Origin: Candidatus Aminicenantota bacterium
GTDB taxonomy: Bacteria > Acidobacteriota > Aminicenantia > UBA2199
Length of the DNA: 64,000 bases
Direction of reading: 5' to 3'
Assembly (NCBI GenBank): GCA_026393835.1
Contig: JAPKZK010000147.1
Location: forward strand, 1-64,000
A program made the position numbers and the translations under genes. This document shows, piece by piece, positions 7,622 through 15,426 of the stretch. Under the pieces are notes generated by a model, which saw nothing but the letters and a program-made list of their open reading frames with translations, ran no database searches and was not told the DNA's origin. Positions within the stretch are counted from its first letter, which is position 1. Every line of letters begins with the position of its first letter.

Positions 7622-8698
7622 CTAGTCCGCAATAGTGGTGAAAGCAATCCCGACGGGAATACCGTTGCCCTGGATGTAATTTACCTGGGCGTTGACGGCT
7701 AGATCGATAATGGAAATTCTCTCGGAGCCGCCGCTGAGGGTGGGATTGGCCACATAAAGATATTCTCCATTTGGATCGATGGCAATGGTATCCACGCCAA
7801 ACAATTGGCTGGTTCCTTTCTTTGGGCGGGCCGGGATGCTGACGCCGGAGGCGGTAACCTGCCCGGGGCCTGTCACTTCCAATACCTCGACCATGGCGCG
7901 GGAATTCCATGAATTGCTCAGCAAATACGCCTTTGTGCCGTCCTTGGAAAAGACGCAGCTTTGACCGGATTTGTGGGCCACGGTGACGAATCCTGTAAAT
8001 ACCACGTTGGTGGGACAAAGGGAAAAGACAGGGTGTTTATAACCGGTTGCACTTACGGCAATGGCGGTTTGCCCATCGGGTGAAATTTCAATATTTACGG
8101 GCCGGGTAGGTAGTACATAAAAGGCGTGAACAAACGTCAATGTCCCATCTTCCGGGTTGAACGCAAATTGGTTGATCTTACCCTGGAAATAATCGGCCGT
8201 CAAGACAGTCAGTCCATTCGGGGTAATGGCTACGGCATTGGAGTACACGTTAGCAAAATTCGGAGAGCCTACCACGTATTGACCGGCAATATCGACAACC
8301 GCGATCCTGGAGGCAAAACCGCCGTCGGTAACCAATACATACTTACCATCCGGGGTAATCGCCATATCCTCGGCAAAAAAGCCGATCCTTGTCTGCCCCA
8401 AAAGGGTTGGCGCAACATCGAATCCGCCGGAGATGTCGACGAAAAAGATCTTTGAATCTCCGAAATTACTCACAATGGCGGTTTTACCATTGGGGGTAAT
8501 GACCACATCGAACAACCCGCCGCCGTAACTCCCCAGGGTTCCTTTAAGCAACGAAGGGGAAACTTCTTGTGTGTCCGGGTTGATAAACTGGATACTATTG
8601 GTATTGCTGTTCGCAAAGACACCGATTTGTTCGCCGGCAACTGCCAGGCTTACCAGCCCAAACATTAAACATAACATTAACAAAATGTGTTTTTTCAT
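7622..8698 (-). CDS. Secreted YVTN/lactonase-type beta-propeller protein (copy 2)
   Basis: 358 residues, the same length as copy 1 and nearly identical to it over the signal peptide and the first 160 residues, with scattered differences later (for example SLCPTNVVFTGF against SINEGNVGFVGF). Propeller blades are as in copy 1, with no added domain. The upstream spacer, promoter and terminator are duplicated together with the gene. This points to tandem duplication of a whole transcription unit. Base-level similarity is high enough that gene conversion between copies is likely. Confidence 0.8.
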   Translation of the reverse strand: MKKHILLMLCLMFGLVSLAVAGEQIGVFANSNTNSIQFINPDTQEVSPSLLKGTLGSYGGGLFDVVITPNGKTAIVSNFGDSKIFFVDISGGFDVAPTLLGQTRIGFFAEDMAITPDGKYVLVTDGGFASRIAVVDIAGQYVVGSPNFANVYSNAVAITPNGLTVLTADYFQGKINQFAFNPEDGTLTFVHAFYVLPTRPVNIEISPDGQTAIAVSATGYKHPVFSLCPTNVVFTGFVTVAHKSGQSCVFSKDGTKAYLLSNSWNSRAMVEVLEVTGPGQVTASGVSIPARPKKGTSQLFGVDTIAIDPNGEYLYVANPTLSGGSERISIIDLAVNAQVNYIQGNGIPVGIAFTTIAD

Positions 8699-8756
8699 TG
8701 TTCCTTCCTTTTAATTATTTTTTTTTGCCCTGAAGTTCCAGGGCATTGGACTTATT

Positions 8757-8785
8757 ATAGTAATCATTTGAGAAAAAAAAGTCAA
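8757..8785 (-). promoter_or_regulatory. Promoter of propeller copy 2
   Basis: Minus strand TTGACT (8780-8785), a 17-base spacer and TACTAT (8757-8762). It is practically the same as the promoter of copy 1, so the duplication included the control region. Confidence 0.75.
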
Positions 8786-8834
8786 GAGCTTTTTTACTTT
8801 TTATTTTTTTCGTGGAGAAGGTTGGAAAAGAAAA

Positions 8835-8862
8835 GTAGGGGTTTGATAAATCAAACCCCTAC
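8835..8862 (-). terminator. Terminator of propeller copy 3
   Basis: Perfect 12-base stem GTAGGGGTTTGA / TCAAACCCCTAC with a TAAA loop, 21 bases past the stop at 8883. It is followed on the minus strand by a pyrimidine-rich run. Confidence 0.75.
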
Positions 8863-8882
8863 AATTTTTCACGCTTTCACAT

Positions 8883-9971
8883 CTATTCAATGGTAGCGAA
8901 AGCAATGCCGGTGGGAATACCGTTACCCTGGATGTAGTTTACCTGGGCGTTGATGGTTAGATCGATGATGGAAATTCTCTCAGAGCCGCCGCTGAGGGTG
9001 GGATTGGCCACATAAAGGTAATTTCCCGCCGGATCGATGGCAATCGTATCGACGCCAAATAATTGGCTGGTTCCTTTCTTGGGGCGGGCCGGGATACTGA
9101 TGCCGGAGGCGGTAACCTGGCCGGGGCCCGTCACTTCCAATACCTCGATCATGGCGCGGTACACCGCTGAATTGCTCAGGTAATAAGCCTTTGTGCCATC
9201 GGGGGAAAAGACACAGCTTTGACCGGATTTGTGGGGCAGGACGACGAATCCAGTAAATTTTGCGTATGAACAACAACTGATCTCAAAAACAGGGACCTTG
9301 TACCCGGTCGCGGTTACGGCAATGGCGGTATGACCATCGGGCGAAAATTCAATATTTACCGGCAGGGCGGGAAGCACATCGATGGATTTAACGTAATCCA
9401 AGGTTGCATCGTAGAGCCTGAACATGTTAACTCTCCCTTGAAAATAATCCGCCGTCAGGACAACGTATGCGTCAAATTCAACGGATTTACATGGGGCCAC
9501 GGCAATGGCATTGGAGTAGGCAGTCCCAAAACTTTGAATCCCGACCAGTTTGTGGGTGGCAACATCGACAACCGCGATTGAAGCTGAAAAACCGCCGTCG
9601 GTAATCAATACATACTTATCATCCGGGGTAATCGCCATATCCTCGGCAAAAAAGGGTATATGCGTCTTACCAATTATGACCGGTTCAACTCCAAACCCAC
9701 CGGAAATGTCGATGAAAAATATCCTGGAATCGCCGAAATTACTCACAATGGCTGTTTTCCCATCCGAGGTAATAACCACATCAAACAATCCGCCGCCATA
9801 ACTCCCCAGGCTTCCTTTAAGCAAAGAAGCGGAAGCCGTTTGCGTGGCCGGGTCGATGAACTGGATACTATTGGTGTTGCTGTTGGCAAAGACGCCAATA
9901 GGTTCTCCGGCAACCGCCAGGCTTACCAATCCAATCATTAGACAAAACACGAACACTACTTGTTTTTTCAT
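8883..9971 (-). CDS. Secreted YVTN/lactonase-type beta-propeller protein (copy 3)
   Basis: 362 residues and the most diverged of the three. The signal peptide and blades align with copies 1 and 2. A short insertion with an extra cysteine (CKSVEFDAYV, about residues 160-170) and a variant middle segment containing SCCSYAKF replace the corresponding region of its sisters. Conserved N- and C-terminal blades flanking a variable middle suggest that the central blades make the specific contact. It has its own promoter (10023-10051) and terminator (8835-8862). Confidence 0.8.
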   Translation of the reverse strand: MKKQVVFVFCLMIGLVSLAVAGEPIGVFANSNTNSIQFIDPATQTASASLLKGSLGSYGGGLFDVVITSDGKTAIVSNFGDSRIFFIDISGGFGVEPVIIGKTHIPFFAEDMAITPDDKYVLITDGGFSASIAVVDVATHKLVGIQSFGTAYSNAIAVAPCKSVEFDAYVVLTADYFQGRVNMFRLYDATLDYVKSIDVLPALPVNIEFSPDGHTAIAVTATGYKVPVFEISCCSYAKFTGFVVLPHKSGQSCVFSPDGTKAYYLSNSAVYRAMIEVLEVTGPGQVTASGISIPARPKKGTSQLFGVDTIAIDPAGNYLYVANPTLSGGSERISIIDLTINAQVNYIQGNGIPTGIAFATIE

Positions 9972-10022
9972 TGTTCCTCCTTAAATTCATTATTTACCTT
10001 GCATTTTCAAGGCATCGGGTAT

Positions 10023-10051
10023 ATCCTAATCAGTTGAAAAAAAAAAGTCAA
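10023..10051 (-). promoter_or_regulatory. Promoter of propeller copy 3
   Basis: Minus strand TTGACT (10046-10051), a 17-base spacer and TAGGAT (10023-10028). The -35 box, spacer length and T-run match the other two copies; the -10 box is weaker. Confidence 0.65.
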
Positions 10052-10100
10052 TAGTTTTTTTTATTTTTTTTAGAATCCCTGAAATCAATTGGAATAAAAC

Positions 10101-10128
10101 TTGAAAAAACCTTTTTTTTAAGGTATCA
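10101..10128 (+). promoter_or_regulatory. Promoter of lipoprotein-mobB unit
   Basis: TTGAAA (10101-10106), a 16-base spacer, and TATCAT (10123-10128) upstream of the lipoprotein gene. The predicted start falls inside the hairpin at 10130-10157, so the mRNA would begin with that stem. Confidence 0.45.
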
Positions 10129-10129
10129 T

Positions 10130-10157
10130 TGTAGGGGTTTGATAAATAAAACCCCTA
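10130..10157. terminator. Orphan copy of the propeller terminator hairpin
   Basis: GTAGGGGTTT / AAACCCCTAC stem with the same core as 8835-8862, but no propeller gene lies on its upstream (right) side. It is probably a leftover from a further tandem copy that was lost. It now lies at the 5' end of the lipoprotein transcript. Confidence 0.5.
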
Positions 10158-10185
10158 CGAAAAATAAAATGCAGGTGTGAAACAA

Positions 10186-10770
10186 ATGAAAACAAAAACA
10201 TCGTACATATGTTTGCCTATCGTCGTCAGTGTTTTAATATTACTGTCTCTCGGCAGTTGCAAGGATTTCGGGATACCTGATTATAAGTTAACCATCGATG
10301 TAAAAAGCGGCGTCGATGGGACCCCGCCCTCAGGGGTCAGCGCGCACAAGGAACTGGATTCCGTCGATTACAAATACACAGCGCAGAATACCCAATACCA
10401 GGTGGAAGTTTTGGTGAACGGGGCGCGGAGGCTGTCGGAAGGTCAATGGGTTATGTATACCGACCTGGACGTAGTAGCCCAGGTTTTTGATATCCGGGGC
10501 GCCTGGGATTTTACACTAGCCGCGACATCGGACAGCACGGTGGAAAAAAGGGAATTTACAATTACCTTCACCGGTGGAGACCCTCTATCCGGCAATTTCA
10601 CTGACAGCAACGGACACAACGGTACCTGGGTTATCGACGCCGCAAAACTGACGATTACCTACGGTAACTGGCTTGATTACACCCTCACCAGCGATAGTGC
10701 ACTCACCATGTCGGGCGCCTGGTCGGGAGAGGGGAAAACTTCCTCATGGAGCGCTTCCCGGGTTTTATAG
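10186..10770 (+). CDS. Small secreted lipoprotein, beta-rich
   Basis: 194 residues from the ATG at 10186; a GTG nine bases earlier is possible. The hydrophobic leader ends in LSLGSC, a good lipobox, so the mature protein should be lipid-anchored at about Cys-25. The C-terminal half has strand-rich blocks (GAWDFTL, REFTITFTGG, GTWVIDAAKLTITY, YTLTSDSALTMSG) that resemble a lipocalin-like small barrel. mobB starts immediately after its TAG, so they are probably co-transcribed, although nothing in the sequence links their functions. Confidence 0.6.
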   Translation: MKTKTSYICLPIVVSVLILLSLGSCKDFGIPDYKLTIDVKSGVDGTPPSGVSAHKELDSVDYKYTAQNTQYQVEVLVNGARRLSEGQWVMYTDLDVVAQVFDIRGAWDFTLAATSDSTVEKREFTITFTGGDPLSGNFTDSNGHNGTWVIDAAKLTITYGNWLDYTLTSDSALTMSGAWSGEGKTSSWSASRVL

Positions 10771-10771
10771 G

Positions 10772-11260
10772 GTGAAAATATTTTCGATTATCGGCTGGTC
10801 CGGGAGCGGAAAAACAACGTTAATAACCCGGGTGATCAAACATTATAAAGCGCGGCACAAAAAAGTGATCGCCGTCAAACATGCACCCCATAAATATTAT
10901 CTTGAACCTGAAGCCACGGATACGTTTAAGTTTCTCGCGGCCGGCGCCGATGAAACCTGCCTGGTGGCTAAAAACGAAATGCTTTCCATGAAACATATCA
11001 CTGAAAAAACAGACCCCATAGCCTTACTGGAATCCCAATACCCGGATTGCGATATCCTGCTGCTGGAGGGCCTGCAAAATGAAAACACCCCGGCCATCGA
11101 GGTTTTTGATTCTAATAAAAATGAGACGCTGAAATTCCCCATGGCATCCTTATGCGCCGTGGTCTCGGATAAACCCACGGCAACCGACGGCCCGATCCCT
11201 AACTTTAATATTAACGATATCGATGCGATAATCCATTTTATGGAGGCCTATAATGAGTGA
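10772..11260 (+). CDS. mobB: Molybdopterin-guanine dinucleotide biosynthesis protein MobB
   Basis: About 162 residues from a GTG one base after the preceding stop. Longer upstream frames are out of register with the conserved start. The sequence begins VKIFSIIGWSGSGKTTL with a Walker A motif, followed by KHAPHKYYLEPEATDTFKFLAAGAD and DILLLEGLQ, all typical of the MobB GTPase-like family. It helps insert or modify the pterin cofactor of molybdenum or tungsten enzymes. It lies about 2 kb before the AOR-type genes but is separated from them by a broken gene and a minisatellite, so co-regulation is not evident. Confidence 0.85.
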   Translation: MKIFSIIGWSGSGKTTLITRVIKHYKARHKKVIAVKHAPHKYYLEPEATDTFKFLAAGADETCLVAKNEMLSMKHITEKTDPIALLESQYPDCDILLLEGLQNENTPAIEVFDSNKNETLKFPMASLCAVVSDKPTATDGPIPNFNINDIDAIIHFMEAYNE

Positions 11261-11432
11261 ACGTAAGACTGACAAAGTGTTTTTAAAGGTAAACGGAGAG
11301 GATATTCCACTGAATGGTTTTGTAAAAGAGGTAGTCGCCAATGTGGTCAACGGCCTGGTGGATTCCCTGGACAAAATCCCCATTGATAAAACCAGGATCG
11401 AGCTAATCATCGAAATGGAAGGAAATAAATAA
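11253..11432 (+). CDS. 59-residue conserved-looking hypothetical protein
   Basis: ATG at 11253 overlaps the last 8 bases of mobB, and the TAA is at 11430-11432. The peptide starts MSERKTDKVFLKVNGEDIPL and continues with an amphipathic segment (FVKEVVANVVNGLVDSLD) and a strand-like end (RIELIIEMEG). The coupling overlap and clean codon use argue for a real gene. The strand-helix-strand pattern is all I can say; I do not recognise the family. It could assist MobB or bind its product. Confidence 0.65.
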   Translation: MSERKTDKVFLKVNGEDIPLNGFVKEVVANVVNGLVDSLDKIPIDKTRIELIIEMEGNK

Positions 11433-11495
11433 CCGGTCCGCCGCCGCGTGACCCGTAGGAAGGCAGTAATTTCTTATATGTCCCCCTTTTTAACC

Positions 11496-11562
11496 ATTCG
11501 TGTTAATTCGTGTAATTCGTGGGCGGGTTTTTCTTCGCGGTCCTTCGCGTTCTTAGCGGCTA
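11496..11562. repeat. Two adjoining dispersed intergenic repeats
   Basis: ATTCGTG-type units (11496-11524, matching 531-561) directly abut a second repeat containing TTCTTCGCGGTCCTTCGCG and TTCTTAGCGGCTA (11528-11562), which recurs at 27717-27751 and 59574-59612. Both are noncoding. Confidence 0.75.
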
Positions 11563-11630
11563 AAAGATTGGACTTTTTTTGCTCTTTATGGTATTGTTGA
11601 TGATTCTTTTTAAAAGGAAATAAGAGGGCC

Positions 11631-12557
11631 ATGAAGGTATTTATATCATCGACGTATGAGGATTTGAAAGAGTACAGGCAAAAGGCCATCGAGGCGGTGA
11701 ACCGGTATAAATGTATACCGTTGGCCATGGAGCTTTTCGGCGCACGGGCAGAGGAAGCCACCACTGTTTGCGATAAGGAAATCCGGGAATGCGATGTTTT
11801 TATCGGCATCTATGCCCACCGGTACGGCTATATTCCCGGTGGTGAAACGAAATCCATCACGCAACTGGAATATGATCTGGCGAAGGAGTTGGGAAAAGAC
11901 TGTTTGTGCTTCATCGTGGAGAAGAATATTCTATGGAATACGGAATTTATGGAAATGGATAAATATGCGGAGATTAATGCCTTCCTGGGAGAGGTGAAAA
12001 AGGCCTGCGTGGTTGAGTCTTTTAAAAGCCCGGAAGATTTTATGGGCAAGCTTTCCGCTTCCCTGGGAAACCATATCGCGCAGGGAATGGGGAAAAAAGA
12101 AAAGGAAGAAGAAGGTACATGTTATATTCCCCGTGCGCCTTTTCCTTATATGGCGCACCCCTATGCCCTGCCGGAGCATTTTACCGGCAGGAGGGCGGAG
12201 ATGGTCATGCTTTCCAACTGGTTCTTTAATGAAAAGGAACCGGTGCTGGCGCTGGAAGCCATCGGCGGCATGGGCAAAAGCGCTTTATCCTGGGCCTGGC
12301 TCCAAAAAGAAATAATCGAAAAGGCTGAGAAAACGGACGGGTTAAGGGGTGTGTTCTGGTGGTCTTTTTACGATGATCCGTTTGAATCGTTTATCACCCA
12401 TTTGTATTGCTTCTCACCTTCTCACCTTCCATCTTTTTCCGCTCTTCCTCTCTTCACCTCTCTTCCGCTCTTCCTGTTTTTCTTCATCATTCATCATTCA
12501 TCATTCATCATTCTATTTCAAAATATTCCCCGGTCTACAACGGAGATGAAATTTTAG
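11631..12557 (+). pseudogene. DUF4062-NTPase protein, C-terminally broken
   Basis: Residues 1-160 match the DUF4062 pattern: KVFISSTYEDLKEYR, ALEAV-like helix, FGARAEEA, CDVFIGIYAHRYG and SITQLEYDLA. A P-loop NTPase region follows, with FTGR, AIGGMGKSAL as Walker A (about 215-222), and FWWSFYDDPFESFITHLYC. From about residue 260 (base 12410) the frame runs into pyrimidine-rich and TCATTCA heptamer repeats and then stops, so the Walker B region, sensor part and C-terminal repeats are missing. Intact relatives are STAND-like NTPases linked to signalling or defence. This copy is probably inactive. Confidence 0.75.
12410..12513. repeat. Low-complexity insertion with TCATTCA heptamers
   Basis: A CT-rich stretch (repeated CTCTTCC/CACCTTC words) is followed by four tandem TCATTCA heptamers (12484-12512). 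Homology of the DUF4062-NTPase ends exactly where this begins. The same heptamer family flanks 17454-17552. Confidence 0.65.
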
Positions 12558-12879
12558 GCTCCGACGATGGAACTTTAATCTAAGGTGTTGACCACCTTTA
12601 TATCGGGAGATGAAACTTTAATCTATGGAGATGACCACCTTATACTCGGGAGATGAAATTTTAATCTCCTGAGATGAAACTTTAATCTCCAGAGATGACT
12701 ACCTTATACTCCGGAGATGAAACTTTTATCTCGGGAGATGAAATTTTAATCTATGGAGATGACCACTTTATGCTTCGGAGATGAAACTTTAATCTCCGGA
12801 GATGACCACCTTATGCTCCAGAGATGAAACTTTATCTCCAGAGATGACTACCTTATACTCCCAGGATGAAACCTTCACC
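12541..12879. repeat. 16-unit minisatellite of two 21-22-bp unit classes
   Basis: Sixteen contiguous units alternate between GGAGATGAAACTTTAATCTC, which is itself a dyad (GAGAT...ATCTC), and a second class GGAGATGACCACCTTATACT. No spacers are present, frames are stopped, and units differ by 1-4 bases. It fills the gap between the broken DUF4062 gene and the promoter of the split AOR genes. Each transcribed unit of the first class could form a small hairpin. Confidence 0.85.
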
Positions 12880-12974
12880 TAAAAAAACAGGCCCAATTAA
12901 AGCGGCGATTCTTTTTGTGCGGATGCATAAGTTTGCCCGCCAAACGATCCGAGCCTCCGGACCACCTAATAGTC

Positions 12975-13003
12975 TTGACAAATTTAATCAAAATGTTTAT
13001 CAT
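12975..13003 (+). promoter_or_regulatory. Strong sigma-70 promoter of the split-AOR operon
   Basis: TTGACA (12975-12980), a 17-base spacer and TATCAT (12998-13003). The start codon is at 13064 and is preceded by GGAGG. The gap from promoter to start is about 50 bases and AT-rich. Confidence 0.75.
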
Positions 13004-13063
13004 ATAACGATATAAAAATATTAAAGACAACATGTAGAATTAATTTCCCTGGAGGATTAAGTA

Positions 13064-15412
13064 ATGACAGTAAACAAAATTGTTCAGATGCGCGAAGCAC
13101 ACCGGGTCCTCTGCGAATTCCCGTTTGAAATTAAAGCACTTAGCAAAGGCTACTCAGACAGGATTCTCAGGATCAACCTGGATAAAAACGAAATCACCAC
13201 CCTTCCGGTGACCCAACAAATGAAAGACCTGTGGACAGGCGGCAAAGGTTTCGACCTCTGGCTGACGTTCCGGGAAATCGACAAAAATACCAAATGGGAC
13301 AGCCCCAATAACCCCATCTGCTTTTCACCCGGCCCCCTGGGAGGAACTACCTCGTTCCCGGGCTCCGGTAAAACCCTGGTAACCGCCATCTCCCCCATTA
13401 CCCAATCCATGATCGATTGCAACGTGGGCGGCTTTTTCGGCCCCTATTTGAAATTCGCCGGCTTCGATGCCCTGGTAATCGTGGGCAAAGCAAAAAATGA
13501 AACCATCATCCTGATCGATGCACTTAAGAAAAAAATCACCATCGAATCTGCCCCGGAAGAAAGCATCGATTCCCACCTGGTGGCGGAAGAGTTAACGGAA
13601 ATGTACGCCGATACCGACCTGGATAAACGCAATATCTCCGTAGTATCCGCCGGACAGGCCGCCCTGCACTCCCGCATGGGGGTGCTGAATTTCTCTTTCT
13701 GGGATTGGCGACGAAATGTCACCCGGCTGAAACAAGCCGGCCGCGGCGGCGTAGGAACGGTTTTCAGGGATAAAATGCTGAAAGCCCTGGTTATCAAAAA
13801 CCGGGACATTACCCCGGCCTGGCGCGTCGAAGAAAACAAAGCGGCCCACCTGGTCAACCCGAAAAAAATCCTGACCCAACCCACAAACGATGTCGAAATC
13901 ATCGATGCCATTATCGAAAAATGGGGCAATGACCGGGAATATGCCATCGAAATAATGCAGGATATCCAGGACCGATTCCATTATATTTCCCTCACCGCCA
14001 TCGACCGACTGGCGTCAAAAACCGGCGCCCCTAAAGCCTACCTCTACCACATCGCTACCTTCGATAAATTCTTCAGCCTGGAAGAAAAAGCCCCCACACC
14101 CGCCGCGAAAACCAAACCGGCGGAAGTGATTAAAAACACCGCCAAACAAAAATTCATCGCCCTCCGCGGCCACGCCGACCCCGACGCCTGGAAACTGGAA
14201 AACTATATGGCCAGGGGCGGCTATAAATCGCTGGATCAAGCCCTGGAAGATAGGAACCCCACCCGGATTACCCGCTGGGTGATTGCCTCCGGCCTGCGCG
14301 GCCGCAGTTGTGGCGCCCCTATCGGCCTCAAATGGGAAAAAGCCCATAACGCTAAAAAAGAAAGAAATGATATCTATATCGTATGCAGCGCCAATGAATC
14401 CGGTTCCAACGGTCTTGCCGGTAGGTTTATCCTGGAAACCGACCCCCACGCGGTAATCGACGGTATGGCCATCGCCGGCTATGCCGTGGGCGCAAAAGAA
14501 GGCTTCATCGTTATTAATAAAGAACATACCCTGGCGCAAGAACGCGTACGCCAGGCCATTGAGTCTGCCCAAAAAAAACACTTCCTGGGTGAAAATATCA
14601 GGGGCGGCGGTTTTGATTTCACAATCCGTATTCACCGCGGCTCCGGCGAGGCGGTCACGGGAGAAACCACGTCGCTGCTGGAAACCATTGCCGGTCGCGC
14701 CGGCGATTCTCACGCCAAATATATCCCCGTCGAAGAAGCCGGCTTCCGCGGCAAACCCACCATTGTCGGCAACGCGGAAACCTGGGCCCATATCCCCCTA
14801 ATCGTCGATAAATGCGACAAACAAACCGAATCCAATTATACCAAAGTGCTCTCTCTCTCCGGCAATGTACTCCATACCGGTTTATTGGAAGTACCCACGG
14901 GCATTACCCTCCGCGAGGTCGTCGAAGAGATCGGCGGCGGCGTCCCCAACGGCGGTAAACTGAAAGCCGTCATGGTCGGCGGTCCGTCCGGCGGAATTCT
15001 CCCCGCTGAGAAACTGGATGTGAAAATCGATTTCGAGGCCCTCAGCGAAGCCGGCGCCATCATGGGGACCGGCGGCGTTTGGGTAATGGACGATAAAACC
15101 TGCATACCCGATGTGGTTCGCCAACAAATCGAAGCCCTGGCGGATCAATCCTGCGGCAAATGTACCCCCTGCCGCGAAGGTTTATTTGCCCTTAAAAATA
15201 CATTGAACCGTATCTGCCGCGGCGAAGGAAAAGAAAACGATATCCGGTTCCTGGATGAAGTATCCGAAACCATCGCGGAAACCAGTCTATGCAATTTCGG
15301 CGCTAACGCCGTCAACCCATTGTTGTCTTCTCTCCGCTATTTCAAGGAAGAGTTTGACGATCACATTAAAAATAAAAAATGTGGGACCGGCGCATGCAAA
15401 TCCAATCAATAG
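13064..15412 (+). CDS. Fusion: AOR N-terminal domain + truncated NuoE helical part + NuoF-like domain
   Basis: 782 residues. About 30-250 is the N-terminal domain of aldehyde ferredoxin oxidoreductases: TGGKGFDLWL, SPGPLGGTTSFPGSGK, AGRGGVGTVFRDKMLKAL (pterin-side loops). About 285-350 matches only the helical start of NuoE (DIQDRFHYIS, ATFDKFF); the 2Fe-2S thioredoxin fold is missing. About 375-782 is NuoF-like: GLRGRSCGAPIGLKWE at 409, an SLBB region, then SCGKCTPCREG at 696 and a SLCNFG cysteine for the 4Fe-4S cluster. FMN/NADH motifs depart from the family: the usual GRGGAGFPTG is GRSCGAPIG, and NADESEPGTFKDR is SANESGSNGLAGR. The partner gene starts 14 bases downstream and carries the rest of the AOR. 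Confidence 0.85.
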   Translation: MTVNKIVQMREAHRVLCEFPFEIKALSKGYSDRILRINLDKNEITTLPVTQQMKDLWTGGKGFDLWLTFREIDKNTKWDSPNNPICFSPGPLGGTTSFPGSGKTLVTAISPITQSMIDCNVGGFFGPYLKFAGFDALVIVGKAKNETIILIDALKKKITIESAPEESIDSHLVAEELTEMYADTDLDKRNISVVSAGQAALHSRMGVLNFSFWDWRRNVTRLKQAGRGGVGTVFRDKMLKALVIKNRDITPAWRVEENKAAHLVNPKKILTQPTNDVEIIDAIIEKWGNDREYAIEIMQDIQDRFHYISLTAIDRLASKTGAPKAYLYHIATFDKFFSLEEKAPTPAAKTKPAEVIKNTAKQKFIALRGHADPDAWKLENYMARGGYKSLDQALEDRNPTRITRWVIASGLRGRSCGAPIGLKWEKAHNAKKERNDIYIVCSANESGSNGLAGRFILETDPHAVIDGMAIAGYAVGAKEGFIVINKEHTLAQERVRQAIESAQKKHFLGENIRGGGFDFTIRIHRGSGEAVTGETTSLLETIAGRAGDSHAKYIPVEEAGFRGKPTIVGNAETWAHIPLIVDKCDKQTESNYTKVLSLSGNVLHTGLLEVPTGITLREVVEEIGGGVPNGGKLKAVMVGGPSGGILPAEKLDVKIDFEALSEAGAIMGTGGVWVMDDKTCIPDVVRQQIEALADQSCGKCTPCREGLFALKNTLNRICRGEGKENDIRFLDEVSETIAETSLCNFGANAVNPLLSSLRYFKEEFDDHIKNKKCGTGACKSNQ

Positions 15413-15426
15413 GAGGAAAACCAGCC

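Noticed and set aside
12541..12879. CRISPR array
   Set aside because: Units are contiguous at 21-22 bp with no unique spacers, and the units differ from one another.
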